A DNA stretch of 64,000 bases from Carya illinoinensis (lineage: Eukaryota > Streptophyta > Magnoliopsida > Fagales > Juglandaceae), in contig NC_056754.1 of NCBI RefSeq assembly GCF_018687715.1, forward strand, positions 13,972,501-14,036,500. The letters run 5' to 3'. The notes below the pieces were generated by a model that was given only the letters and a program-made list of their open reading frames with translations, was not told where the DNA came from and did no database searches. Shown here in pieces: positions 43,091-55,289 of this stretch (position 1 is its first letter; every line of letters begins with the position of its first letter). The position numbers were made by a program, and so were the translations under genes.

Positions 43091-43354
43091 CTCACCCGAT
43101 CGGCCTTAAGTTTTTAGATGGATTTAAATATTAAAAAATATTATATTATTAAAAATTATAAATAAATAGTAATTAGGTTGTAAGGTATTTTCTTTTTACT
43201 TATAAAAAAAAAAAAAAAAAAAAGGTTGTAAGGTATGACTTCTCAATAATATTACTGAGATGGGTTGAATTCAGTCAGAAAAGGACTAATCAACGTGTTT
43301 TGTGTGTTTGAATGGTTTCCTTCTCCAAGTTCATCTTGGGTCGTTCTTACTTTA

Positions 43355-44903
43355 CTCCATAATATCTTGAGTGTCCGAAAAAGCATAAAGCATGGGCAGA
43401 CTAGTCAGACTAATACAAATAAAAAGGCAAAACTAAATATTATAAAGATATGTCGATGGGTTACAGACAGTTTTTTTAATAATTAAAGAAATATATTTTT
43501 AATAATATTATAAATATTTTTTTAAAAAATATTAAAAAAATATATGAAAAAAACACTATAGACTATAGAGACCTCATTTGTGGTTGTAGAGCAACATCAA
43601 TTGGGTCCAGCAGTCTAGGAATTACTTCCATATATTAATCAAGATCTGGATTAGAAAAAGTAAAATGTAAAATGAAAATAATTTATTGTTTTGAAATGCT
43701 TTTTAAATAGCCAAAGCTTTATTTTTATTTTTCTATAAGATTAAAAAAGGACAAAACTTTACCTATACGCACCCTAACACATCTATAAAATGCTTTCTGA
43801 AATAGCAAAGAAAAAGTATATATATAATTATATGTTAAATAATTATCATTTCACTTTACTCAATGGATTCACTTATTTTTAAAAAAACTTTTCCCTAAAA
43901 AACTAAACAAAAAAAAAAAAAGAGTACAGCACCTCTACTTTTATTGGTAAACCCCACTTAGGCCGGAGGAAAACTGTGACATACAATCAATCACAAGATC
44001 ACAAACTAAAACAAAAAAACCATACAAAACAAAGCCCCCAAATAAATTAATTGAGCCAACAAATTTAAGAAAACTTACCATAGACTTAGGCTCCGTTTAG
44101 ATAGTAAAAAGTATTTCATTATGTCATCTTATCTCATATTATTATTACAATTTTTTAAAATTTTTACATAAAATATAATAAACAATTCAATTTTTTTAAA
44201 TCTCATAATAATAATAATATTAAGTAACAATATTCTAACAATATTATATTCAACTTTTATCTTAACACACTATCTAAATAACATTTTAAGCATTCTAAAC
44301 TTATATAAAATAATTATTTCGAAACCGTATTTTGGTTAATAAAATATTTTGTTGGACACTATTCTTAAATAAAAATCGTAATTTTTTTTCAGTAGATAAT
44401 AGGTTAAAGAAATAAGAATTATCACTTTTTCTTTTGGCGTAAATAAAGGGGTCCAAACAAAAGCGGTGGTACCCAAGCCAAGCCGGACCCATTTGTTAGA
44501 ACTAAATTATTGGAGCGAGAGACCTTACAAATTATCTGCTCTCACTTTGTAACTAATCTGAATTCTGAACACACAATGACAATAACCTTTTCGGCCGACA
44601 ATTTGCTGTTGGCTGATCTTCCTCCGAATAGGCTACCACAAACAATTAACCTTCTGTTATTATTCAACCAAAATCAAGATTTTAAGAGATGTGATTAGCC
44701 ATCGTAAAGGAAAGAACAAAATTACTAATATACATGCTTTTGTGACGCATCTCGTAATTCGTCATCTGCTCATCACTACTTTCTTCTTTATTCAACTATA
44801 TATGTAAGTACTCTACCCCTTCCATGTTCACAGAGTGTGTGGAGAAGGCTAGGGAGGGAGATCAGCTACATGCTGGAGCGAGTAAAGATTAAGGAATACT
44901 GAA
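43355..44903 (+). promoter_or_regulatory. Upstream region and promoter of RALF-like copy 2 (unit 5)
   Basis: Collinear with 30-1429 of unit 1. It carries an extra segment of about 195 bp (43890-44085, with 'cccacttaggccgg') not present there. The conserved module starts at about 44330 with 'ggcgtaaataaagggg'. A TATA box lies at 44797-44804, about 107 bp before the ATG. Conservation of this whole region in the two units that keep a gene fits retained function. Confidence 0.65.
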
Positions 44904-45299
44904 ATGGAGGTTTGTAATCCTAAGGGAGGGAGAACAGCTACTCCTGCATTCCTATCAATGCTGCTGATGATGATGATGAGCATGATGCTCCTTAACGCAT
45001 ATTGTTGTGGTGCTGCTGTCCTTGCTAAGAGCAACACCAGTTTCCGATGCACTAGCGGACGCCTCGATGAATGCCTTATCGAGGAGGACTTGGAGTTGGA
45101 GTTACTGATGAACCCCTATGTAAGCCGGATCCTTGCTGTTCAAACAGTGACTGGCGGCACCAAAGATCCTAATCACCCAGCCATCCAGCCTTGTGGACAA
45201 CCCCAGGATGCTGGATATAATGCTTGCATTCATGAGAAAAGTAAACCAAACCCTCATAAATGTGATCCCGGACGTCCTTACAACCGTTGCCCTCATTAA
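44904..45299 (+). CDS. RALF-like secreted cysteine-rich peptide, copy 2
   Basis: This intact intronless frame encodes 131 residues. Residues 1-80 closely follow copy 1: the same MEVCNPKGGRTATPAF start, a hydrophobic signal-like segment (17-41), KSNTSFRC, LDEC, an acidic run and LMNPYVSRILA. The following 50 residues differ strongly, sharing mainly PCG, KPNP and the cysteine order. Cysteine spacing is x10, x11, x8 here against x7, x12, x7 in copy 1. It ends RPYNRCPH where RALFs have NPYxRGC. There is no YISY motif. An apoplastic peptide signal is inferred from the family. It might have changed or lost the usual receptor interaction. Confidence 0.75.
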   Translation: MEVCNPKGGRTATPAFLSMLLMMMMSMMLLNAYCCGAAVLAKSNTSFRCTSGRLDECLIEEDLELELLMNPYVSRILAVQTVTGGTKDPNHPAIQPCGQPQDAGYNACIHEKSKPNPHKCDPGRPYNRCPH

Positions 45300-45700
45300 G
45301 TAGCCTTGAAATTTGAATCGTGGAATTAATTAGTGTGTTTCCATTCAGTTCTAGTACTATGCTTCGTTCTTCTATCTATATATGTCCTATGCTTGTTTTT
45401 GTTTTTGTTTTTTTTCATCCTTTTTCTTTTGTTTGGTTCATCTGTTGCTTTCTTTGTTTTAAAGTTGTATATGTATAATGCCGTATTACTGCCTTGAAAG
45501 ATTGTGAAACCCTGTTACGTACGTTGAAGTATTTGAATTGATGTATTATATATTTCATTTCAAGAAGATTCTGTAATTTCCACAACGACTTGGATGATAA
45601 AGGTATATATATGCCTATAACTACAAATATATCCAACAAATTAACATGATGTCTATTCTTGACTCGGAAAAAAATCACCTAAAGTTATTGCCCGAACTGG
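45300..45700 (+). other. 3' flank of RALF copy 2
   Basis: 45300-45605 matches 1829-2104; 45612-45700 matches about 6180-6265. This gives the original order of unit 1 before about 4.1 kb was added there. No other gene is seen. Confidence 0.55.
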
Positions 45701-47752
45701 ATCATGGATAGCTCCCCTTGATTTATTTGAAGGCTGTTGAAGAAGTCACAAGTGAAGTAGAGCTTATAAAACTTTAAAAAGAAAACATACAAAAGGAAAA
45801 AAAAAAAATGGCAAGCATCATTTACATGTGGAGAATGGAGTGATACGTTTTGTACGCATCTATCCAAGGAGTTTGCATGCATTCATGACGTTCAAAAAGG
45901 AGAAGAAATAATTGAATTCGACGATATTCATCCAATCTCCAAGTACTTCTAGCAATTTCTATGCTAGCTTAATTTCTATAATATAATATATAGTGAGAAT
46001 TTAATATTCAAGTACAGTTGGGTACGCTGCGTCGCTGCATGCATTCACAAAAGGCAGCATGTTAGTGTTGAAAAGTTGTCCAGACGGAGGCGATGGAAAG
46101 TTTTGCCTAGGGCAACGTTTTATCTCCGGGCCTTGGCCGAAGGAGAAGAGTCAAGCCCCATTGGGATATAGAAACGGTTTTATCTCATTTTATATCATCT
46201 CATTATTACAATTTCTTTAAATTTTCACACAAAATATATATAATAAATAAGAGAATATCTTAAAACCGGTTCATCTCTCCTTCTAAAATAACAGCTCTCC
46301 AATTAAAGACTCCTACGTAGCTCCTCCATCTGCTCATTCACATGTTATTCTTACTAAGCAATACTATATACAGTCGTGGATTGCACAAACGACGCGTAAT
46401 CTTTTTGAAAAAGAGTGAGGTTTACGATTAAAAAGTTAGTTTTTTCGTGTGGATCCCATATTAATTCACTTTTTTTTAAAAAGAATGTGTGGCATTTGCA
46501 CAATCCACATCTGCAAATATCATTTTTCTATTCCTCTTTATTTTCCCAAGTCCATTCCCTCTCTCTCTCCCACTTCAGTATTCTCGGTCTTTCTCCACAT
46601 TCCCTTCTCTCTCTTTGACTTCACTCTCTTCCTCACCATCAACTTCCCTCTCAAGCCCATATTTCTCAAAGTAGTAACAAGAGGACTAATTTTACATGCC
46701 ACATCCAAAAGTGGGAAGAGAGGGATTGTAGATCATGGTTTCTGGGTTTGGCAAATCCCTGCAATTTCTTTGTTTCTAGGTTTGGCAAATCCCTGCAATT
46801 TCTTTTTCCTCCCTGCTTTCCCTTTTAAGCTTAAGTTGCTAGAAGTTTTAAAGAGAGGAGTTGTACGAACATCAATAATGGAGTTAATGCATGCAGTGCG
46901 ATGAAGATTTCCTAGGGTAGTGGCTAAACACACTTAGAATATCAACCTGAATATTGGAGCTCTGTTTGTGAAACTAAATCCAGAAGAAATGGCCAAACTC
47001 AAATCATTTTCTTAAGAGGATGTTGTTAAGGGTGAAAGATATATGAATGTCTTTCTTGTTTGCCAAACCAGAGAGCAGACGGAAATGAAAAGTGGAGTAG
47101 GTGAGTTGCAATGGAGTTATTTTGGCAAGGAAATCTAGTGTAATGACTTTATTGTAAATTCCCTACAATTGATGATGTGACCTAATTTTATTGTTGGCTG
47201 TTAAAGTCTTAAAAGCAGACCGACCACTCAAAAGCGGAACTCAATAAAATATTTAATGTTTTAAAATTTCAAAACAATAATAATATGTTAATAAATAATA
47301 TTCTAATAATATTTTATTTAACTTTCATTTAAAATTATCTGCTTTCGTCTCACTATCCAAACTAAACCTCTGTCAATTTGTTTAATCTTTATCGATTGGA
47401 TAGCGGAAGATGAACAAAAGGTTTGTTAAGGCAAATTTGGGGATGCTGGAAAGCAATCTGTGGAGTTGGAAGGTGATCATGCCTTGCTCCAATGGGTATG
47501 ACTCGATTGTCTCTGGTTTGGCTAGCAATTGGATGCAATGAAGAATAAATTTTGATATGGAGTAGAGAGATTGAAGTGTGATTGTCTCAGGTCTTGGCTT
47601 CAACTAAAATCCCAGCTGTAGAATTGAAGGAGTATGCATGATAAAAAAAAAAATTTAATTGAATAAATCTGCACCAAAAAAAAAAAAAAATAAATAAATA
47701 AAGACTTGTATGAGAGTTTTTATGTCTCTTTGTATTACAAGTTCTATGTATT
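45701..47752. other. Intergenic region with MITEs, no recognised gene
   Basis: A MITE with inverted ends ('acagtcgtggattgcacaaa' against 'tttgcacaatccacatctgc') spans about 46368-46520. TTAGATAGT-type fragments are at 46170-46265 and 47235-47372. A duplicated 'gggtttggcaaatccctgca' phrase occurs at about 46745 and 46780. The 151-codon frame at 46449-46904 begins inside the MITE and has no family features. Confidence 0.45.
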
Positions 47753-48239
47753 CACTAAAAGAAATTGGGGATATTCCGGCGATTTAATAATCGCCGCAAA
47801 ATATTTCATTGGCAAAAGTATGTTTTGCCGGCGAGTTAAAAATCCCCGCGAAATTCATGATCTAATAAAACCATTTACTAGCCGGGGCTTATAATAACTA
47901 TTGCAACGATTATAAAATTACTGCTATATTACAATATACTTTTCCCATCGCCTAAACTACGTCACTTTACCTCTATCTTTGGGCGTGAAGTCTTATTTTT
48001 CATCCTCGTCCTGCGTCCCCCCCCCTGCAACCACCAAAACCCACCCCCCGATTCCCTACGGCCTGCTCCTTCATTCTCCACAGCCTCTATACGTTCTGTC
48101 CTTCTCCAAAAGACCACCGACACCATATGCTTACCTATTTCAGCCGAAGGAAATCTCCAGCGATTTAGCCACACCACCCCCACGCCATTTTCTTCCCACG
48201 GAGGTTGAACCAGAGTCCATACGGCTGAAAGCTTCAGGT

Positions 48240-48249
48240 TCCATTCTTC

Positions 48250-48295
<46 letters not shown>

Positions 48296-48320
48296 CTATC
48301 TCTCTCTCTCTCACTCGTGA
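48240..48320. repeat. CT/CA microsatellite in the leader-like part of CACTA 1
   Basis: A CT run of about 40 bp (48250-48288) with CA steps and a second CT run near 48300. The surrounding 48000-48480 looks like a transcribed 5' leader (C-rich, few ATGs). Confidence 0.7.
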
Positions 48321-50086
48321 AAACCCTCTGATTTTGTAATCCTAGGGCATTCAATTGTTTCCCCTTCTCTATCTCCACCGAAGATTGAATGGGAAAGTTG
48401 GTGCTGCACGGCTTGTGAAGTTGTTGGAGTTCTGAGTTGCCGACCACTGGTAAGCACCTTCTCCTTCTCTGCTTCTCACCACACACCCACGTTCACTTCA
48501 AGTTATAATTTTTTAGCCCCATCCTTTTCGTTCGGTATTAGACAACTGATTTTTTGCTTCCTAATTGAACTATAGTTTTAAAATTTGGACTTGAATGTAA
48601 AATGGAAACAATATTCCATTCTGAAACCCCCAATTGCAGTTCAATAATGATGCCAATGTTAGCCGACCTGCCAAGATAGATATAACTGGCTTTAGTGATT
48701 TTAAATTAAATGCTGCTGGGCTGTTCTCTGGTATTTAGTTTATCTGATTTTATCACTATGGAAAATTAATTATTGAACTGTTTCTTAGTTTTTGGCCTAT
48801 GCAGCGAGTTGCTTAGGGTTTTTATTTGAAATCTGTGCTTCTCCAGTTTCTTACTTTTCGGTCCCTGACATTTCTGAGTTCTCATCTATTCCTTTGTATG
48901 GTTTATACTTTATTTGTTGCATGGATGATTTGTGTTTTATTGGTTTGTTTCTGTTATAGTACCCTGTGGGGCTGGTTTGATGTTGTTGGTTTGTGGTGAT
49001 CATTTTCCCTAGCCTTCAGACAGTTTTTAATTTGTATTGTGTTAAGTATTCTTTTTTTCACTTAAATAGGTATGTGATTTTAATTTTTGAAGTATAAAAG
49101 AGATAGTATAAGAGAACTCCTCTACATGATTTTAGTGTGCATATTCCATACAAATCAGGGTTATCTCTTCCCTCAACACTTTAAACTTTTGGGCGAGTTA
49201 TCTTTTAAGGGATATCAACATTTGTAATGTTTTTCTTTAGTTCTGTTTTTGCTTTAGATTGTACTTAGGTTTATTCTCTTGTATACTACCCGTGTACTTG
49301 GGCTATGCCTATTTACTATGAATAAAATCCATAATATCTATCAAAAAACATAAAAAACCTATGTGTTAGTTAGCTGGAAAATGTTCAACAGAGTTTTTTC
49401 CAGCTAGACATTTTTGGATGCCATATGAGTTTTGGAAAACGGATGACAAATTACCCTTTTGATTGCTCTATGTTCATGATCACTAATATGATGTAGAAGA
49501 GTCTTTGAATCATTTATAAGAACTTAGATCAGCAAAAGAGTACTCACTTTTGCATCATGCATTTAGAAGCCACAGTTTAGTTTTTATCAAATAGGCGAAT
49601 ATGGCATAGCATTTTTTGTGTTTTTTTGTTAAGAGTAGGTTACACATTTATTACTTGCAGATATCGCTTGCTTTAAGTACTCTATGGCAGTTTGTAATAT
49701 TGTAAATAGTTACAGTATCAACATTTCACGAGTTTTGAGTAAGAAACTACCGGGCTAAAGTAAATCTCTTTGCTAAAATTTAGTGCACATGTATTAAATA
49801 TGTATTAAATAAAGTATAAAAAAAAGTTAATTTTTATTCTCTTATATACTTATTATAAACTAAAGTAAAAGTGCAAAACTGACAACTCCATTTTTGGATC
49901 AAGATGTATGGGGGTTCTTCCTTTAACTTGTTTAATTGAACATGCATATGATTGTTAAATCTATGCTTCCCAAACATTTTATACCCACACCAAAAGAATA
50001 GATCATACATCAAAGCTATTTATGTCGAGCAACTTTATGAATAAGTTTAGAGAAAAAAGATGTGATGCATGCTAACATCAATTCAC

Positions 50087-50149
50087 CTGTAATAAAGAAA
50101 CTTCCTCGATTGGCAGTTCCGCTCCAAGGTCTCCACGAGCAACCATTGC
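50087..50149 (-). pseudogene. Captured pyruvate-kinase internal exon
   Basis: On the minus strand a TGCAG acceptor is followed by 21 codons reading AMVARGDLGAELPIEEVSLLQ, then a GT donor (GTGAATTG). That peptide is the highly conserved 'MVARGDLG.E.P' block of pyruvate kinase, which contributes to the phosphoenolpyruvate/metal site. Precise intron borders show that genomic DNA, not cDNA, was taken. It lies between the terminal repeats of a CACTA element, so it is a transduplicated fragment with no complete gene. I found no other kinase exons nearby with confidence. Confidence 0.8.
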
Positions 50150-50334
50150 CTGCAAACTAGTCAAGAAAACTAGTTCTGTTGCCATAGGAAGGATGATATG
50201 TCTTTGAAGGTCACAAAAAGATTCTTTCAGATCCTTAATATGTTTCCTCTTATCAAAAAAAAAAAAAAAAAAGATTTGTCAAAAAGATTGCTAATTTACA
50301 AACAGTGAGTACAAGCATGTTATTTTTATGGTTT

Positions 50335-50373
<39 letters not shown>

Positions 50374-52551
50374 CTGGGGGGGTGTGGTGACCATAAATTC
50401 TGTCCTGATTTCTTTTGTACTTATATAATCATCTGTTTTTAATTCTTTGAGAATATTAAGCAGGCAATGAACTTAATGTAAAACTTCCCACAGCAGTTTT
50501 TTCTGAGATTAGGGATCACCTGTCATAACACTTCTTAACTTTTAACAACTGAGAAACACCTGCAGTATAATATGTTTTACTACTAATATTGTTTTAATAA
50601 TTGGTTGCTTAGGGCCTGTCTCTTTCTTGGAAATAATTGTGTGTTTCAATTTGCATTTGGTTTGAATTTGCAGCAGATTGCCATTGTGTAGCAATAGCCT
50701 GTCTAACATCACGCACATCCTGCCGCGACTGTTGTTGCTAAATAGGTAACTATGATTTTGTATTTTTGGCCTACTTTCTGTCTTGATTTGCTGTGAGTGG
50801 CAGAAAAGTACAAGAACTTAGATTGCTGAAATCCTAGATGCATAAACCAGTGGACTTGGTATGGACTTTTTGGTTTTAAAGACTACCATGTATAAAGCGA
50901 ATAAACCAAAATTTCAATACTATTTTTGTATTGTTTGTCTTCCATGTTTAAAACAGTATTTTGACTCTTACATATAGAGCTAAAACATTAACGACCAATT
51001 CTATGTTTACACTTATATATATGGCCTGTTTAAAACAGCTTGTTTTTCTCCTATGAATTCTTTGTACAATGTGGGATCTGATTATTTATATGTTGATTAT
51101 AATATCACATATTAGTTATATATATGTTATAACTAGTGTGTTTTTTATATAGAATTATTCAAATTTACTTTTAAAAATTAAAAGAATAGAACATCATATC
51201 CTAGTATTTTAGATTGTTTAAAGTTAATTTATCTTTTTACTCGTTTTGGGATCTCAGATAACAAAATTGAGTCTTTTGTTATAAAAATTTAATTGAATGG
51301 AAATATAGATTTTATTTTATTTATTTTTATTAATAAACAAAAGACTCAATATACTTTTGTTTATCTATATGAAATAGATTAGTTAAACTGAATTAGAAAA
51401 ATAAATAAATTGATGATTTAAGGATCGATGGCCACCGACCCTATACGAGAAACCCAACAAATCTAGATTTTAAGGAAGGTCACCCTTAAGCAAGAGTCAT
51501 GTCCCTTTTTGTACAGGCCTCTGGATCTCTCTCTGCCAATACTTCAAATCTTTGGGTTTTGTCTCTACCATTAGGCTCTAGCCTTCCTTTAGTGCTGATA
51601 AGAGAGGCAGGCCAAGGGCCACATGAGCAGTTTGACATTTGTGTTTGTGGTTGAGTTATTGACCAGCTAACTCAAGAAGAAATTAAAGGGTTGACCAGAT
51701 TGGGGTTTTTTTTTTTTTGTTAAAACGTCAACTATAATTTTTGCATATAATTATAAAAATGTTATAATTCTAAATAACATTTTTTTTACAAATTGCTATA
51801 AATTTGTGGTCTTAAAAATAATTTGTGACATTTAACATATATTAATATGATTATAAATTTATTTTTATAATCATTTTGGTTCTAATAATAATCCACTTTA
51901 AATTAATTTTAGATGAAATTAATTAAAGGGTTGTCAACTTGATCATTCATTAATTAATTTCCATTAACAACAGAAGGAAAGTTGCAGCATTAGTAGCAGT
52001 AATTACTTAAGACCTTGAGTGAACTGATGTGAATAGATATAGGGATTTGGGGAGAGATAAATGTTCCCATGATCGATGGGGGTACTGGAGGGCCTGAGGC
52101 AGGCAGCTGGCCCTGCTGTACGTACTTAAAATCGTGTATGTATCGCTGCCATATGATTTTGGAAATGGTTACGTATTTGGCAGCGATTACAAAAGCGTTG
52201 CAAACTCAGTTGCCAGCGATGTATGTATCGCTGCCATATGTTTTGTAACCATGGACAGTATATGGCAGCGACTATGGAAGCGCTGCTAATTAATTTGGCA
52301 GCGATTTATTAATCGCTGGAATAGAATTTGACTGTATTGAAAGTATATGCCAGCGATACAAAAATCGCTGCTAAATATTCATTTTTTCACAGCGATTTTC
52401 TTTATTCGCCGTGCTATATGTAAAGTGGAAGAATAATACCGGCGAATAGGCGGCGATTAGGTAATCGCTGGAATATAACTATAGCGGGGATTTATGTCTA
52501 TTTGCCGGCGATTTTACAACGCCGGGAAAAGGCCAATCTGTTGTAGTGATT

Positions 52552-53201
52552 CTCTTTCTTTGGGAGCTCAATATCAAGCATTTCAAATACATAAATCAAC
52601 ATATATCCAATAGCCGAGTATATATTACCAAAGTTTATAACTACTGTGTTATTTTATAAATAATATAACATCATATGTGTGTGTGTGTATATATATATAT
52701 ATATGAAAACTGAAAATTGGATGTCGACAAATACGGTAGTGCAGTTATAAGGACATTACTTACAGTAGAGCCAGGCTTTCAATATCAACTTCATAACAAA
52801 TACGTTCTAGCAAGCCTCAATCAGAACATATCTACATGAAGGAAAATTCTATGTGCAGTCATTTTTGCGGACTCCTTTGTGCACTCCAGTGATATGATTG
52901 GTTGTGTATTAAAAAAAAATTAATCCAGCCAATCATATCAGTGGAGTGCGCAGGGAGTGCGCAAAAATGACTGTATGTAGCATTACTCCTACATGAATCA
53001 TGTGTTCAAAATAGAGTAGAGGAACACCTGTACATTGTAATACCCAACAAAAAGGATAAAAAAAAAAAGGCTAATGCAAACTGTGTGACCGATGAAATTT
53101 ATGAGAAGAGGGCATAGGACTAGCTCCAACCTGTCAAGCCTAATCTCTCAGCGAGATTGTACTTTACAAGTTGATACCAAACAAGTCCAAAGAGACGCTC
53201 C
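52552..53201 (-). pseudogene. Gene X fragment, second locus, right-hand piece
   Basis: 52715-53201 matches about 6765-7068 in collinear order ('tttcaatatcaacttcataac', 'gaggaacacctgta', 'ctcagcgag'). It is broken by a 149-bp MITE at 52840-52988, and at 53202 a CACTA element splits it from its continuation at 58252. A TA/GT microsatellite sits at 52677-52705. Confidence 0.6.
52840..52988. mobile_element. hAT-type MITE with exact 8-bp target duplication
   Basis: CTACATGA lies at both 52832-52839 and 52989-52996; the undisturbed site is visible at about 6861-6870. The ends are inverted over about 28 bp ('gcagtcatttttgcg' and 'cgcaaaaatgactgt' are near-perfect). 149 bp, no coding. Confidence 0.85.
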
Positions 53202-54714
53202 CCTACAAAAAAAAAAAATTACTTTTTCTGGCTCATGTTATTTCCGGCTATCAAATTTGAGCTGCAAATAGTCCAAAGTTACTATTTGAGAAGAAAGTTT
53301 CCAGTGGAGTGCAAAAACCATCGCTAAAGCAACTTATTGCGACCACATAAAATCGCTACAACAAAGTTTGCCACAAGAAGCTTGTTATTATGACTGTCAG
53401 TGACCTTATTGCGACACTAATTTAATCCTGCCGTAGAATTGATTTTGTTTCATATTTTTGCAGCGAGTGTTGTGCCGCCATAACAAAACTTAGTATATAA
53501 GGTAAAACTAAATTTCAGCCCACACCTTATTTTCCCTCTTCCCTCCCCGATACACTCTGCCTCTCTTCTGTGTTGTCAAACAACCATTCTCTATTGCTTA
53601 CGTGCACTGTCGAGCTAGCTGCCGTGCCTTCTCGCCTCCACTCGACGCCGGTGAGTCTGTGGTTCTCGTCACGTAAGGTATTCTCGCTGTAAATTGATTT
53701 TGGTTGGGTTAGAGTCTTTTGTTTTGGTAAAATATGTTGTCCTACAACTTTTTTGTGGTGGGATTAGATGCATTTTTGTATATAGTTTGCCCTAAATTAC
53801 AATATGTGGATTTTGTTTGCCCTAGATTTTGACTGGCTTACAAATGTAGTATGCCCTAATTCGATTGCTTTTTCCTATTTCACTGTAAATGTTGTTCCTG
53901 CTTTCCTAATCAAAAGCAAATGCATCAGAGTGACTTAGACTACGGAGTTAATGTCCAATCCTAGTAGTGGCCTTTGAAGTAGGATGTCTGGCTAAGTTGT
54001 ATTGACTTTAATTTAAACAATGTGAATGCATTTTCTAAGTCTTATTACACATCAATTCCTTATTTAAAAAAAAAAAAAAGTCTTATTACACATTAATTGC
54101 CATGATTGATGTATAAGTACCTTCACTCGTTTTATGTTCAAAGAATGAAAACGAGTACTTACTTTCTTCTTCCCAAAATCTTTTACTCTTTAGGCTGGTC
54201 CTAGATGATTCCTTATATGAAAATTTAGTTGGCAGGCTTTAGAGGTATAAATGTATGCCTTCTTGCAAATGGAGTACCTTTTCTAAATAAAAGAAAAAAT
54301 ATGGGGAAATATGAAAATTTAGTTGGCTATATATGAAAAGTTAGTTGGCAAGCTGGATTGTGGTTGCAACTGTTTAAGAAAAGTGAAAAGATATGGGGAA
54401 ATCTTTATTTCTTGTGACTTTTCTCTCCAACTTGGCTTATATATGTGGATTGCTACTTATCAAAAAACTTGGCATATATATGTATGCCTTGTGATATTCA
54501 ATGGCTTTTTCCCAATTTTGTTCATAGGCTTTTTTGACTGTTGCTTTGGTCTGTTTGTGGGCTATTGTTTTTTCTCAGGAGTAATTCCCAATTCTGTTCA
54601 TAGGCTATTGTTAATTCTTAGTGAAAGTATTATTAATACTAAATACAGTTATATTGTTTGCTTTGGGCTTGAGCTTTCACTCCCCTATTCCTGAACTTTC
54701 ACTCCCCTTATATA

Positions 54715-55260
54715 AATTATATCAATGCATTCCTAAACTGTATTATATAAATTGCATTATAAATACTGCATTATAAATACTGCATTATATCAATGCATTC
54801 CTAAACTGCATTACACAAACTGCATTTACATCAATGCATGAATAAACTGCATTATACAAACTGCATTATAAATACTGCATTATATCAATGCATTTCTAAA
54901 CTGCATTATATGGTTACTGCATTATAAATACTGTATTATATACATGCATTTCTAAACTGCATTATATGGTTACTGCATTATTTCAATGCATGAATAAACT
55001 GCATTATAAATACTGCATTATATCAATGCATTCCTAAACTGCATTATACAAACTGCATTTACATCAATGCATGAATAAACTGCATTATACAAACTGCATT
55101 ATAAATACTGCATTATATCAATACATTTCTAAACTGCATTATATGGTTACTGCATTATATCAATGCATTCCTAAACTGCATTATACAAACTGCATTATAT
55201 CAATGTATTTCTAAACTGCATTATATCAATGCATGAATAAACTGCATTATATCACCATGT
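54715..55260. repeat. Array of irregular 'actgcattata' repeats
   Basis: The words 'ctgcattata' and 'tcaatgcat' alternate with 'cctaaa', 'gaataaa' or 'aaatact' spacers more than twenty times over about 550 bp, without a fixed period. The array lies just upstream of the ORF of CACTA 2. Confidence 0.75.
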
Positions 55261-55289
55261 TGTGAAAACTATACAATATTTACAAGTAG

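Larger units (their letters stand above)
47753..52548. mobile_element. CACTA element 1, non-autonomous, with captured gene piece
   Basis: The left end starts CACTAAAAGAAATTGG, and the right end reads CACTACAACAGATTGG on the opposite strand. ATT is duplicated at 47750-47752 and 52549-52551, the 3-bp duplication typical of CACTA. Subterminal regions are full of GCGATT/CGCCGG words in both directions (47775-47960 and 52130-52530), as expected for transposase-binding repeats. The interior has a leader-like CT-rich tract (48000-48480), poly(T) (50339-50373) and a pyruvate-kinase exon (50087-50149). No transposase domain was found. Confidence 0.85.

Noticed and set aside
46449..46904. 151-codon plus frame
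   Set aside because: Begins inside a MITE and contains a short duplicated phrase; no family resemblance.
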